Notes: a model not told the origin generated them from the letters alone. Positions 45,601-55,364 are shown, counted from the first letter of the stretch. The stretch: DNA of 64,000 nucleotides from Flavobacteriales bacterium (GCA_020635815.1 JACJZB010000005.1:124001-188000), one strand, 5' to 3'. Numbers and translations are program-made.

Positions 45601-45801
45601 CCCATCATAAACACCTAATCCTCCTCCATGCGTTCCGTATAACAAATAGCCATTTTGTGCTTGATTAACAGTTAATACGTCTGATTGCTCCAACCCTTCG
45701 GCAACATTATAATTTGAAAAATTATATGTTTGTCCAATAATAGTTTGTATTCCAATTATTAGAAAATAAAAAATTAATTGTATGTATTTATTTCTATGCA
45801 T
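42601..45801 (-). CDS. Propeller sensor with SpoIIE-type (PP2C) phosphatase domain
   Basis: 1066 residues from ATG 45801, the first Met with a normal signal peptide. The extracellular part is a two-component-type propeller (repeats of NLWIGTxxGVFVID form), then a Y_Y_Y domain and one membrane helix near residue 765. A coiled coil (residues ~790-840) leads to a PP2C domain: metal-binding DVVSGDFYW and AAADCTGHGVPGAFMS, plus MFSDGYPDQFGG. Such proteins dephosphorylate anti-sigma-factor antagonists, so it should link an outside signal to partner-switching control. It shares design with the kinase at 26-29 kb but has a different output. Confidence 0.93.
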   Translation of the reverse strand: MHRNKYIQLIFYFLIIGIQTIIGQTYNFSNYNVAEGLEQSDVLTVNQAQNGYLLYGTHGGGLGVYDGYSFKSIKEKNGLSNNVVFSIDLSIEGDVWVATRNGVSLLNKQVTKVVKSYSKEVSFYWVHVNKTKDDVWFGSSQGLYKYNLAIDSVAFYKTENEILNTSFINCIYADSAGNLWIGTKKNGVFVIDKSKKVTNYTVKNGLTNNYVKTIIEGGKGTVFVGTLDGLNIIVNGVVSKIDLPKGEGTNLTFTSSYFYEDKIVFGALNSQLYFLDKHTLHASWIAPENGFPFKKTWSVFTDNEGILWLGTLGNGLVKFNPIFTFHDSQNGLLNDYINAVYENKQGQIFVGNNGGLNVIDKNQITTYKVDKLGFSNVFHINEDKNILYIGSNIGLYKFIDGASIRVPFYDKEIKDDNIFCSYRYKNKFYIGGRMGMYMLQDDKLYTVPNSPKEFVYSIIQFKGAIYMASNKGIYKYQNNQFKFLSKEEGLVCDRVKSFVVDSKNNLWIGTSEGAYLYNGKEFKKITEEDGLTSENIYLMELDGKGNIWLGSNKGLDRVNLESAYQHWNDIENKVEIRNYGKNEGFNGVECNLNTVFRNKQNQLLFGTINGLYTYHLENDKVNEVPPILTLNNIKLNFENVKWNDFTDSLNIGTNIPSYLDLTYNNNNLIFEYVGVSLTNPEEVQYQYMLEGLDENWLPMTKDRKAVYTAIPHGDYTFKLKAENSDGVWIEDEVVFTFQISPPWWKTNWFYASSIITILLLGYIIIVVRTRNLKKTQIILTNKVEERTKELREEKEKVESVNSELAHQKKEVEVANKNITDSINYAKKIQEAILPKAAKLEELKESVSVLYMPKDVVSGDFYWYERVGNKLVFAAADCTGHGVPGAFMSMIGVNNLNQIIIENKITSPDRILQELNIAIKKVLKQEDVDSESRDGMDISICCFDLEKNMVEYAGAFRPLIYIRDNELHELKGSRQPIGGSAPLDFNYDLNKFEIKKDDVFYMFSDGYPDQFGGPKGKKYMNKRLKEVFMKIYSEAPGIQRETLREELISWMGDNEQIDDILVMCIKI

Positions 45802-45815
45802 TAGAGGGTAAATAT

Positions 45816-45850
45816 AAAAAAAAAGCCCCAACAGTTTTTATGTTGGGGCC
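45816..45850 (-). terminator. Terminator after the 780-residue exported protein gene
   Basis: On the minus strand GGCCCCAACA and TGTTGGGGC form a 9-bp stem with a 7-base loop, then nine T. It ends 24 bp before the start of the propeller-phosphatase gene. Confidence 0.85.
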
Positions 45851-45866
45851 TTAATTATGTATTTGC

Positions 45867-48209
45867 TTATTGTTTAATAATTTTCTTAATTATATAATCA
45901 TTTGCTTGGTTAATTCTTATAAAATATATTCCCTGTGTATAACTGGTTAAATCGATAGGATATTTAGAAATTCCTGAAGCTGATTTATAATTTTTATTGA
46001 AAATCAATTCTCCCATTACATTTGTAATTACAACATCAACTTCAACATTTTCATTAGTTTCAACTATTAAGTTTACCATACCTATTGTTGGGTTTGGCAC
46101 AACATCATATCTTATGTTATTAAAAATATCATTCTTTACACTTGTAAAGATATCTTCAGGTAAAATATAAACACCAACAGAATCTACATAAAAATTTAAT
46201 GAATCTAAAGCACCATCGCCAGGAGTTACAGTAAAGGTATAAATAGAATCATTAGGCAATCCTGGTATATCTGCTCTTACAATAAAGGTTGCATTGTTAT
46301 TTAATCCTGTAAATTCATAATACCCATTTATATCTGTTGTAGCAGAACTAATTGCTCCTCCTGGTGATTGCTCTACCGTAATATCAATATCTGAAATTGG
46401 TTCTCCTGGTGCTTTTTTATTTGTTGGATTATACCCAAAATATTCAAATACATAGCCATTACAAGTCCACGATCCTGTTTGTGGTAATCTTGGAGTTAAA
46501 TCAATATCCATTGCTATTAGATTGTTCCCGCAAATTAGCGAATATACTAAAGCACTATCCCATTGTAATGCACCACTTGACATTGCAAAATAAGTAGGTA
46601 AATAACCAGAATGTATTGTTAATTTTGGCTTTGCTTTTACAATATAATCTCCTTCGGGTAAAGAATTAAAATTATAATACCCAGCTGCATCAGTTAAAAC
46701 AGAATCTTTTACATGATACGCTCCACTGCCTTCAATTTTATATAAGAAAACTTGAACACTATCAGCTGAAACACTAGAATAGGTTACATTTCCATATAAA
46801 GATAAATCGCAAGAACAATAAGTGTCGTTTAAACTTTCTACAGAAGATGAAGGAGTCGAAGTTGTAGTTGTCATTTCATTTGCAACAACATCAAAAACAG
46901 TATCAATCATCATGTATTTTGTAAAACCAAGTGTGTCTAAGTTGAAAAATGAAAAACTGGCTGATTCTGAGCAATTATTTTTTAGTTCTTTATCTGTTTT
47001 AAATAATATTTGTCCACTAGCTGAATACCTATATCCATATGCTAAACAACCATAATCATTTGTAGCCGTAATTCCATTATAAGAATTACTAGCATTTCCT
47101 ACAGGTTGTTCTTGATGAGTTTCCATAGCTAAAATATTACCTGAATAATCCATTTTAAATAAAGTACCGCTGTAATTATCACTATTAAAAGAACCCAATA
47201 ATCTATTAGGCTCATTACTTTTTATAATTCTACTAACATAAAAATTCCCTTCTCCTGCGTCTAAATAGTAAGATTTTTTCCAATTAACCTCTCCGTCAGT
47301 TGGATTAACACTTATCATACCGAATCTATTCGTTAATAAAATAGTATCAGATAATGTTACTGAAAGTAAAACATTGCTACTGTCTAAAACATTTAAAGAA
47401 ACAAAAGATGTTCCTCCATCTTCACTATTATTAAACGGTGCATCAAAATGAAAAGATTCCCTCCATTCTATGTTCCCCGAATTATCAATTTTTAATAAAT
47501 TAATTAAACCTTCATTTGGTGAAAAACTATTTGTAGGCTCATAAAAAGCAGCAATAAAACCATTATCCTTTGTCTGAATCAGCCCTTGAATTTCTCCATG
47601 ATAATCTGTGTCAGTAGAATCTTTAACTCCATAGAATTTAGACCATACAATACTCCCTATATTATCTGTCTTATAAATATAAGCAAGACTTATAGTGCTC
47701 CAATTATTAGCTTTTCCATAAGATACATAACCACCTTCATTTGTTTTAAAACCTCCAGTAACATCAAAACTTAACGAATCAATATCATAATATTTATTCC
47801 AATTATATCCACCATAAATATCAAAATTGGCTATAAACGGTTGGTTATTGTAATTTGAGTTTTCAAAATTCGAAAACATAGTGTAATCATTTTCAGAAAC
47901 ATCCATATCTCGTATTTCTGCATAAGGCATTGAAGAAATAGGTTGAAATCCAACAATGGTATCAAAAACAACATCCCCTCGATAATTCAATTTAACTACA
48001 TAATAATCCATTCCATACATTAGATCATCATATCTCCCTGCAACAATGTAATCGTTTGAATTAGGAATAGATTTAATTTTAACATCTCCAACATAGCCAG
48101 ATCCATTAATATCAAATAATAAAGAATCAGTAAAAGTGATGTATTTCACTTGTGAAAACACAGTATTTACAAGTAACACTAAAAGTGTAGATAGAACTAT
48201 TTTTTTCAT
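45867..48209 (-). CDS. Exported protein with SdrB-like domains and T9SS sorting domain
   Basis: 780 residues: signal peptide, then a long beta-rich region (residues 30-440) with a delta-60-repeat-like or beta-propeller look, two Cna-B/SdrB-like domains (DAAGYYNFNSLPEGDYIVK and TTDINGYYEFTGLNNNATF) and a type A T9SS sorting domain at the end (VVPNPTIGMVN, TQGIYFIRIN, YIIKKIIKQ). Secreted by type IX. Start overlaps the stop of the preceding gene by one base (TAATG), so the two are translationally coupled. Confidence 0.85.
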   Translation of the reverse strand: MKKIVLSTLLVLLVNTVFSQVKYITFTDSLLFDINGSGYVGDVKIKSIPNSNDYIVAGRYDDLMYGMDYYVVKLNYRGDVVFDTIVGFQPISSMPYAEIRDMDVSENDYTMFSNFENSNYNNQPFIANFDIYGGYNWNKYYDIDSLSFDVTGGFKTNEGGYVSYGKANNWSTISLAYIYKTDNIGSIVWSKFYGVKDSTDTDYHGEIQGLIQTKDNGFIAAFYEPTNSFSPNEGLINLLKIDNSGNIEWRESFHFDAPFNNSEDGGTSFVSLNVLDSSNVLLSVTLSDTILLTNRFGMISVNPTDGEVNWKKSYYLDAGEGNFYVSRIIKSNEPNRLLGSFNSDNYSGTLFKMDYSGNILAMETHQEQPVGNASNSYNGITATNDYGCLAYGYRYSASGQILFKTDKELKNNCSESASFSFFNLDTLGFTKYMMIDTVFDVVANEMTTTTSTPSSSVESLNDTYCSCDLSLYGNVTYSSVSADSVQVFLYKIEGSGAYHVKDSVLTDAAGYYNFNSLPEGDYIVKAKPKLTIHSGYLPTYFAMSSGALQWDSALVYSLICGNNLIAMDIDLTPRLPQTGSWTCNGYVFEYFGYNPTNKKAPGEPISDIDITVEQSPGGAISSATTDINGYYEFTGLNNNATFIVRADIPGLPNDSIYTFTVTPGDGALDSLNFYVDSVGVYILPEDIFTSVKNDIFNNIRYDVVPNPTIGMVNLIVETNENVEVDVVITNVMGELIFNKNYKSASGISKYPIDLTSYTQGIYFIRINQANDYIIKKIIKQ

Positions 48210-49285
48210 TATATTTTTTTTGTAAAACTCCTCATTTTTAAAGAGGTAAAACTAACTAAAAAATCTAAATGATTCAACAAAAAATATTTTATAACAGAGA
48301 TATTCTGACTATACACCTGATTTTCAGAGCTTGCCGTAACCAAATATATTCCAGGAGGAATCGAAGAATTTATCGGAAATGCTACCAAAATTCCATCTTC
48401 AACATTTACGATAACCTTAGAATAAAACTCTTGCCCTTTAATATCTCTTAATACCATTAATATTTTTTCTTCAAAAACATCTTCAAATCTTACCTTAACA
48501 TTTTCTCCTCGATTCACTATATTTGGAAATAATGAAATCCCTGAATTTTCAGAATTATCGATAAATTTTACTGGAATTATATTTGAAAAAGAATAATTTC
48601 CATTAAAATCTGTTTGTTTTAACCTATAATAAGAAATACCTTTTTTTGGATTAAAATCAGAATCAAAATACTCCATTATTTGATTACTATTACCTGCCCC
48701 ATCAATATAGCTAACCGACTCCCATACTTTGCCATCTAGACTTCTTTCTATAGTAAAAAAATCATTATTCACTTCTACAGAAGTAATCCATCTCAAGTCA
48801 ATTTTATCACTATTTGCATTAGCTTCAAAGCTTAACAATTTAATGGGTAGTACTCCACTTGAGCCATAAGTAAGAGGACCTTCTTGTCTCCCATCATCAG
48901 CTGTCCAAACTTGATTTCCTCCAATCTCTAAATAATTTGAACTACCTCCGCCACCTCCTGGAGTTATAGCCCCATCTGCTTTAATATCGAATATAGAACC
49001 ATCAGCTAACTTTAATTTTTTACCAGTTTTAAACCCCAATCTACCATAAACAACAATGGTTAAAGGTCCACATGAAGTTAAATCTATTGTTCCTGAAATA
49101 TAAACACTATCGGTTGCAAGAATTGTAATTAAAGATGTACAGCCTGGTGGTGCTGATTCTGGATGGCACAACCAAGTACTCGCATCACTCCAAGTTCCTC
49201 CTCCAACCCCGTTTGTCACACATGCAGCAATAGACAAACGATTTGAAAATACAACAATAAATAATAAGATTATAATTTTTTTCAT
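48209..49285 (-). CDS. Exported protein with T9SS-like C-terminal domain
   Basis: 358 residues with a signal peptide (KKIIILLFIVVFSNRLSIAA). The N-part has a G8-like or carbohydrate-associated look (GGGTWSDASTWLCH, then VYISGTIDLTSC). The C-part is an FN3-like stretch LDLRWITSVEVNNDFFTIER-type (VLPIKLLSFEANANSDKI) followed by a sorting-domain-like block (ISLFPNIVNRGE, IPPGIYLVTASSENQ). Unusually, about 26 residues continue after the strand where sorting domains normally end, so the final part may be a frame-extended tail. Overlaps the next gene by one base. Confidence 0.78.
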   Translation of the reverse strand: MKKIIILLFIVVFSNRLSIAACVTNGVGGGTWSDASTWLCHPESAPPGCTSLITILATDSVYISGTIDLTSCGPLTIVVYGRLGFKTGKKLKLADGSIFDIKADGAITPGGGGGSSNYLEIGGNQVWTADDGRQEGPLTYGSSGVLPIKLLSFEANANSDKIDLRWITSVEVNNDFFTIERSLDGKVWESVSYIDGAGNSNQIMEYFDSDFNPKKGISYYRLKQTDFNGNYSFSNIIPVKFIDNSENSGISLFPNIVNRGENVKVRFEDVFEEKILMVLRDIKGQEFYSKVIVNVEDGILVAFPINSSIPPGIYLVTASSENQVYSQNISVIKYFLLNHLDFLVSFTSLKMRSFTKKI

Positions 49286-49407
49286 AACAACTTAACGTGT
49301 ATTTACTCATTAAGGTTACGTATTTAACCAAAATATATAAGTATTTATACCTACTCAAAAGTATTATTTTAATTCCTTACCTATTTAATAATTAAATTTG
49401 ATAATTA

Positions 49408-51204
49408 ATGAGTCTGAATCACATCATAAAAACTTTACCTAACAAACCAGGTGTTTATCAGTATTACAATACTAAAGGAGAAATTCTCTATGTAGGTAAA
49501 GCTAAAAGCCTCAAAAAACGAGTTTCATCTTATTTTACCAAAAATCATGAAAATGGTAAAACAGCTATTTTAGTTCGACAAATTGCTGATATAAAAACTA
49601 TTGTTGTTGAAACTGAAGTTGAAGCTCTACTTTTAGAAAACAACCTTATTAAAAAATATCAACCTAAGTATAATATTATGCTTAAGGATGATAAAACTTA
49701 CCCTTGGATTTGTATTAAAAATGAACGTTTCCCAAGAATTTTCTCCACAAGAAACATGATTAAAGGTGGTTCTGATTATTTTGGCCCTTATGCTTCGGTT
49801 AAAATGATGAATACTATCCTAGATTTAATCAGACAGCTTTACCCATTAAGAAACTGCAACTATAATTTATCAGAAGAAAACATTAAAGACCAAAAATTTA
49901 AAGTCTGTTTAGAATACCATATTGGAAATTGCAAAGCTCCTTGTGTGGGTTACGAAATGCCTGAAGATTACAATAATTCGATAGCTGAAATTAAGAACAT
50001 CATTAAAGGAAATATTAATAGTGTAACCAAACATTTAAAACCTTTAATGAAACAATATGCTGAAAACTTAGAATTTGAGAAAGCGCAACAAATAAAAGAG
50101 AAAATTGAAACACTTGAAAAATATCAAAGTAAATCAGTTGTGGTTAGCCCTACAATTAATGATGTTGATATTTTCTCTATTATTAGTGACGAAAAATATG
50201 GCTTTGTAAATTATTTAAAAGTAATTAATGGTGCGATAATTCAAGGCCATACCATTGAACTGAAAAAAAAGCTAGAAGAAACTGATGATGAACTATTGCA
50301 GCTAGGAATAGCTGAATTGAGGCAACGATTCGACAGCCAATCTAAAGAGGTTATCGTTCCTTTTAAGCCTGACCTTGAAGATGAAAATATTAAGTTTTCA
50401 ATTCCTCAACGAGGAGATAAAAAGAAGTTACTAGAACTTTCTGAACGAAATGCAAAATACTTCCGATTAGAGCGTAACAAACAAAAAGCAAACGTAAACC
50501 CAACTAAACATTCGGATAGAATATTAGAACGAATGCAAAAAGATTTACGCATGCCTGTAAAACCTGTTCATATTGAATGTTTTGACAACTCAAACATTCA
50601 AGGAACTAACCCGGTTGCGGCTTGTGTGGTTTTTAAAGATGCCAAACCCAGCAAAAGAGACTATCGTCATTTTAACATAAAAACTGTTGAAGGCCCTGAT
50701 GATTTTGCTAGCATGGAAGAGGTTGTTTATAGAAGATATAAAAGACTATTAGATGAAAATGAACCACTACCTCAGTTAATTATAATTGATGGAGGAAAAG
50801 GGCAGCTTAGTTCAGCTTTAAAAAGTTTAGACAAATTAAATTTAAGAGGGAAAATTACCATTATTGGTATTGCTAAAAAACTAGAAGAAATCTATTTTCC
50901 TGGCGATTCCATTCCTTTGTATATCGATAAAAAATCAGAATCATTAAAAGTAATTCAGTATTTAAGAAACGAAGCTCACCGTTTTGGAATTACGCATCAC
51001 CGAAACAAAAGAAGTAAAGCAGCCATTACTTCTGAATTAGATAAAATTGAAGGGATTGGCTATAAAACTACCCAACAATTACTTTGGAAATTTAAATCTG
51101 TAGCTCGTATTAAAAAAGCTTCATTAAAAGAATTAGCGGAAATTATCAGTAAAAAAAGAGCTAAAATTGTATTTGAACATTTTAACAATAATGGAGACAA
51201 ATAA
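49408..51204 (+). CDS. uvrC: Excinuclease ABC subunit C
   Basis: Makes both incisions in nucleotide excision repair. 598 residues with the full set of domains: a GIY-YIG N-domain (KPGVYQYYNTKGEILYVGKA), a cysteine-containing linker, a UVR segment (EFEKAQQIKEKIETLEK), the RNase H-like C-domain (HIECFDNSNIQGTNPVAACV, DGGKGQL) and a terminal HhH (KIEGIGYKTTQQLLWKF). A -7-like TAAATTTG lies at 49393-49400, only 7 bp before ATG, so the transcript may be nearly leaderless. Confidence 0.98.
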   Translation: MSLNHIIKTLPNKPGVYQYYNTKGEILYVGKAKSLKKRVSSYFTKNHENGKTAILVRQIADIKTIVVETEVEALLLENNLIKKYQPKYNIMLKDDKTYPWICIKNERFPRIFSTRNMIKGGSDYFGPYASVKMMNTILDLIRQLYPLRNCNYNLSEENIKDQKFKVCLEYHIGNCKAPCVGYEMPEDYNNSIAEIKNIIKGNINSVTKHLKPLMKQYAENLEFEKAQQIKEKIETLEKYQSKSVVVSPTINDVDIFSIISDEKYGFVNYLKVINGAIIQGHTIELKKKLEETDDELLQLGIAELRQRFDSQSKEVIVPFKPDLEDENIKFSIPQRGDKKKLLELSERNAKYFRLERNKQKANVNPTKHSDRILERMQKDLRMPVKPVHIECFDNSNIQGTNPVAACVVFKDAKPSKRDYRHFNIKTVEGPDDFASMEEVVYRRYKRLLDENEPLPQLIIIDGGKGQLSSALKSLDKLNLRGKITIIGIAKKLEEIYFPGDSIPLYIDKKSESLKVIQYLRNEAHRFGITHHRNKRSKAAITSELDKIEGIGYKTTQQLLWKFKSVARIKKASLKELAEIISKKRAKIVFEHFNNNGDK

Positions 51205-51748
51205 AACATATAACAAGACGGATTTTACCAATAAACCATTAGCAAAAGGATACGATTGCTGTACCTTTATCGATTGTAATTTCGAGAATGTAAAACTGAA
51301 CACCAATACATTTATAGAATGTGAGTTCATCAATTGCAACCTAAGTAATGTAAAAATAAATGTAGCATCATTTAAAGCTGTAAGTTTTTCTAATTGTAAA
51401 TTATTGGGGGTTAATTTTAACGACTGTAATCCATTTTTGCTCAACTTTAATTTTACTGATTGTGATTTAACCTTAGCATCATTTTACCAATTGGAAATCA
51501 AAAACACGCTTTTCATAAACTGCAACTTAACAGAAGTTGATTTTACAGAAACAGACTTAACCAACTCCTCTTTTAATAATTGCGATTTAGCTAAAGCCAT
51601 ATTTGAACAAACCAATTTAGAAAAATCCAACTTGCGTTCTGCTGTTAATTTTATCATTAACCCCAATAAAAACAAGCTCAAAAAAGCACAATTTGCAAAA
51701 GAAAACATTGAAGGATTGTTAGTCCATTTAGATATTATTATAAAATAA
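51191..51748 (+). CDS. Pentapeptide-repeat protein
   Basis: 185 residues from ATG 51191, built of A(D/N)LxX-type pentapeptide steps (for example CDLTLASFY, CNLTEVDFTETDLTNSSF, CDLAKAIFEQTNLEKSNL) forming a right-handed quadrilateral helix. The start overlaps the last 14 bases of uvrC in another frame, so coupled translation is likely. The family includes DNA-mimic gyrase-protecting proteins of the Qnr group, but also many with other roles; nothing here fixes the function. An upstream TTG at 51167 was not used. Confidence 0.88.
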   Translation: METNKTYNKTDFTNKPLAKGYDCCTFIDCNFENVKLNTNTFIECEFINCNLSNVKINVASFKAVSFSNCKLLGVNFNDCNPFLLNFNFTDCDLTLASFYQLEIKNTLFINCNLTEVDFTETDLTNSSFNNCDLAKAIFEQTNLEKSNLRSAVNFIINPNKNKLKKAQFAKENIEGLLVHLDIIIK

Positions 51749-51840
51749 ATTCGATTGAATTATTAAATTTGGGTTGAACAAACAGTACAGATGAACAAGT
51801 TTTATATATCTGAAAACAATATTTCCGAATAATTAATAAT

Positions 51841-52572
51841 ATGGAAAAATGCCCTAATTGCGGAAACGAGTTCACTAAAAATTATTGCAATAATTGTGGA
51901 CAAAAAATAATAAAAGGTAACCTAACAATTAAAATGGTTCTGTTAGATTTTGTTCAAAATGTTTTTTTATTTGATACAACCTTATATAAAACTTTAGCTG
52001 GATTATTAATTCATCCTGGTGATTTAGTGAAATCCTATTTAGGTGGGAAAAAGAAAAAATACCTTCAACCTTTTCAATTTTTTCTTCTATTTATGACCAT
52101 CTATTTACTTGTGTTAAACTTCTTTGGAGATTCCTTTTTTGATTCTATTAATAGTGGATTTCATATCGAAAGCACTAAAATTAGCAAAGTAGAATTAATA
52201 CAATCTCTTGTAAGAAAAAATTTAAATGTATTGTACTTTATCTTAACGCCTATTATTGCCTTTTACCTATCTTTTCTATACAAAAAATCAAAATTCAATT
52301 ACGCTGAAATGTTAATCTTCGCATTGTATATAGTCGGCACCTCACTATTATTGTCTTCAATTGTTATTTTGGTTGGTCAATTTAACGCTAAGTTATTTAT
52401 CCTAAAATCAATTATTATTATTGGATATTTCCCTTTTGCCATTATACAATTTACAAACTCAAAATCATTATTAGGTATATTAAAAGCCTTATCGACTATA
52501 ATCTTGAGTTATATCACATTTGTGTTAATTATTGTATTAATTGCAGGTATTTATGTTTACGGTTTAAAATAA
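51841..52572 (+). CDS. Zinc-ribbon membrane protein (DUF3667-like)
   Basis: 243 residues: an N-terminal zinc ribbon CPNCGNEF and CNNCGQ, a basic linker with SYLGGKKKKYLQPFQFF, and four membrane helices (around residues 82-97, 125-145, 158-185 and 215-240). The pattern GNxLIHPGDLVKSYLxGKRKKYxxPF matches the DUF3667 family common in Bacteroidota, function unknown. A single gene on the plus strand, converging with infB. Confidence 0.85.
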   Translation: MEKCPNCGNEFTKNYCNNCGQKIIKGNLTIKMVLLDFVQNVFLFDTTLYKTLAGLLIHPGDLVKSYLGGKKKKYLQPFQFFLLFMTIYLLVLNFFGDSFFDSINSGFHIESTKISKVELIQSLVRKNLNVLYFILTPIIAFYLSFLYKKSKFNYAEMLIFALYIVGTSLLLSSIVILVGQFNAKLFILKSIIIIGYFPFAIIQFTNSKSLLGILKALSTIILSYITFVLIIVLIAGIYVYGLK

Positions 52573-52634
52573 ATCAACTAACCTTTTTCATATTAAGTCA
52601 TTTTTGTATCAACTTATTTCAGGACGGGACATTC

Positions 52635-52681
52635 AATAGGAACAAAAAAGCCACTCGTTGAGTGGCTTTTTTGTTCCTATT
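52635..52681. terminator. Bidirectional terminator between DUF3667 and infB
   Basis: A 22-bp perfect stem with a GTT loop, core GCCACTC/GAGTGGC, flanked by A6 and T6 in the arms. The right arm ends 10 bp before the infB stop. Confidence 0.9.
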
Positions 52682-52691
52682 TTCAAACTAA

Positions 52692-55364
52692 TTATTTTAG
52701 TTTTTGTTTAATTTCAACCAGTTCGTAAGCCTCAACTATATCATCAACTTTAATGTCGTTGTAGTTAGCAATGTTCAATCCACACTCATAACCTTTGGCT
52801 ACTTCTTTCACGTCGTCTTTAAAACGTTTTAATGAACCAAGCAAACCATCAAAAATTACAATACCATCTCTTATCAATCTTACTTTACTGTTTCTAAATA
52901 CTTTTCCTTCTTGTACCATACAACCCGCAATTGTACCCACTTTAGAAATTTTAAATACTTCTCTAATTTCTACAGTACCAACAATTTTCTCTTCAACTTT
53001 AGGAGCTAACATGCCTTCCATTGCATCTTTAACTTCCTCAATTGCATCATAAATAATAGAGTATAATCTAATATCTATTTGCTCTTTCTCAGCTAACTTT
53101 CTAGCTCCAACCGACGGTCGAACTTGGAAACCAATAATAATTGCTTCAGAAGCTGCAGCAAGCATTACGTCAGATTCAGAAATCTGTCCAACTGATTTAT
53201 GTATAATATTTACTTGTATTTGTTCTGTAGATAGTTTTTGTAATGAATCAGAAAGTGCTTCAATCGAACCATCCACATCACCTTTAAGGATAACATTTAG
53301 CTCTTTAAAGTCTCCAATTGCTAGACGACGACCAATTTCATCAAGTGTAATGTGTTTCTGAGTTCTAACACCTTGTTCTCGTTGTAACTGTAATCTTCTT
53401 TCTGCAATTGACCTTGCTTCTTTCTCATCATCCATTACATGAAACTTATCTCCTGCGTTGGGTGCTCCGTTTAATCCTAAAATTGATACTGGAGTTGAAG
53501 GTCCCGCTTCAGTAACTTTTAAACCTCTTTCATTAAACATTGCTTTTACTCTACCGCTATAACAACCTGCTAATAGAATATCTCCAATTTTCATTGTTCC
53601 AGCCTGTACAAGGATTGTAGATACATATCCTCGTCCTTTATCTAATTCCGACTCAATTACAGTACCTACACCATTTTTATTTGGGTTAGCTTTTAAATCA
53701 AGCATTTCTGCTTCTAAAGCTACTTTTTCTAATAAATCTTCAACCCCTTGTCCAGTTTTAGCAGATACTTCTTGAGCTTGGTATTTACCTCCCCAATCTT
53801 CAACTAAAATATTCATTGTAGAAAGTTCTTCTCTTACTTTATCGGCATTAGCACCTGGCTTATCAATTTTATTGAAAGCAAAAACAATTGGTACACCTGC
53901 GGCTTGAGCATGGTTTATTGCTTCTTTAGTTTGTGGCATCACGCTATCGTCAGCTGCAATTACAATAATTACAACATCGGTAACTTGTGCACCTCTAGCA
54001 CGCATGGCTGTAAAAGCCTCGTGACCTGGAGTGTCTAAAAAGGTTACTTTTTTACCACTTTTTAAACCTACAGAATAAGCACCAATATGTTGGGTAATTC
54101 CTCCTGCTTCACCACCTATTACGTTTGCTTCACGAATATAATCTAGTAAAGATGTTTTACCATGATCAACGTGTCCCATTACAGTTACAATAGGCGATCT
54201 TTCTACTAAATCTTCTTCATTATCTTCTGTATCTAATACTGCTTCACTCTCTTCTGTTGCAGAAACAAATTCTACAAAGAATCCATACTCTTCAGCAATA
54301 ATTGATAATGTTTCAGCATCTAAACGTTGGTTAATCGAAACAAATAAACCTAAGCTCATACAAGCTCCGATAATATCATTCACCCCAACATCCATCATAG
54401 ATGCAATTTCACTTACCGTTACAAATTCTGTAATTTTTAATAATCTTTTTTCTGCCTCTTGTATTTCAGCAGCCATTTCATTTTGCTCACTAGCTGCTTG
54501 ACGCTTATCTCTTCTGTGCTTAGAAGCTTTACTTTTACCTCCACCTGTTAACTTAGCAAGTGTTTCCTTAATTTGATCTTGAATTTCTTGTTCTGTTAAC
54601 TCTGCTTTTTTCTCAACTCTACCTCCGCCTTTTTTAAATGGTGTTCTTCCAGTATTTTTCTTTGCGTTGTTATCAACGTCAACCTTACGTGGCAATCTCT
54701 TTCTTTTCTTTTTAGAAGCATCAGCTCCACCTTCAGACGAAGCTACTGGTTTTGCTTTAGTTTTAGGTTTATTTACTGGTAAATCTATTTTTCCTAAAAC
54801 CTTAGGTGCCGAAAGTTTTTCATACTTCGTTTCTATTTCTTCTCTCTTAATAGAAGCCGCAGGTTTTTCTTCTTCTTTCTTTTCCTCAACTTTCTGAGCT
54901 GCTTTTTCTATTGGTTTATCAACCTTCGATTCTTCTTTTTTCGGCGTATCAACTTTAGGCTCTTCTTTTTGTTTCGGCTTCTTATCAGGGCGTGTTTTTA
55001 GGTTTAATGTAGATAAATCAATCTTACCAACTACTTTTATTTCCTCATCTTTACCTTTCTCAGAAGCTGCAGGAGACTCCTCTTTTTTCGGTTCAACTTT
55101 AGGCTCAACTTTAGGTTCTATTGGCTCAATAGATATTGTTTCTTTTTCTGTACCAATAGAAACTTTTTTAGATTCTTCTTTAGCACTTTTTTCCGATTGA
55201 AATTCACCAACTAGAATATTATATGTTTCTCCATCTATCTTTGTGTTTGGGTTGCTTTCAACCTGAACACCTTTTGATGACAAATATTCTACCAGAGTAT
55301 TAATTCCTACATTAAACTCTCTGGCTACTTTACTTAATCTTTTTACTGTTGCTCCTTCAGCCAT
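52692..55364 (-). CDS. infB: Translation initiation factor IF-2
   Basis: GTPase that places initiator tRNA on the 30S subunit. 890 residues: an IF2_N domain (TVKRLSKVAREFNVGINTLVEYL), a long Lys/Glu/Pro-rich linker (to about residue 290), and a second IF2_N-like segment before the G domain. GTPase motifs: GHVDHGKTS, DTPGHEAF, NKIDK and the SAKTGQG loop. Domains II-IV follow. The distance of 100 bp from nusA is the only larger gap in the rimP-nusA-infB operon. Confidence 0.98.
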   Translation of the reverse strand: MAEGATVKRLSKVAREFNVGINTLVEYLSSKGVQVESNPNTKIDGETYNILVGEFQSEKSAKEESKKVSIGTEKETISIEPIEPKVEPKVEPKKEESPAASEKGKDEEIKVVGKIDLSTLNLKTRPDKKPKQKEEPKVDTPKKEESKVDKPIEKAAQKVEEKKEEEKPAASIKREEIETKYEKLSAPKVLGKIDLPVNKPKTKAKPVASSEGGADASKKKRKRLPRKVDVDNNAKKNTGRTPFKKGGGRVEKKAELTEQEIQDQIKETLAKLTGGGKSKASKHRRDKRQAASEQNEMAAEIQEAEKRLLKITEFVTVSEIASMMDVGVNDIIGACMSLGLFVSINQRLDAETLSIIAEEYGFFVEFVSATEESEAVLDTEDNEEDLVERSPIVTVMGHVDHGKTSLLDYIREANVIGGEAGGITQHIGAYSVGLKSGKKVTFLDTPGHEAFTAMRARGAQVTDVVIIVIAADDSVMPQTKEAINHAQAAGVPIVFAFNKIDKPGANADKVREELSTMNILVEDWGGKYQAQEVSAKTGQGVEDLLEKVALEAEMLDLKANPNKNGVGTVIESELDKGRGYVSTILVQAGTMKIGDILLAGCYSGRVKAMFNERGLKVTEAGPSTPVSILGLNGAPNAGDKFHVMDDEKEARSIAERRLQLQREQGVRTQKHITLDEIGRRLAIGDFKELNVILKGDVDGSIEALSDSLQKLSTEQIQVNIIHKSVGQISESDVMLAAASEAIIIGFQVRPSVGARKLAEKEQIDIRLYSIIYDAIEEVKDAMEGMLAPKVEEKIVGTVEIREVFKISKVGTIAGCMVQEGKVFRNSKVRLIRDGIVIFDGLLGSLKRFKDDVKEVAKGYECGLNIANYNDIKVDDIVEAYELVEIKQKLK

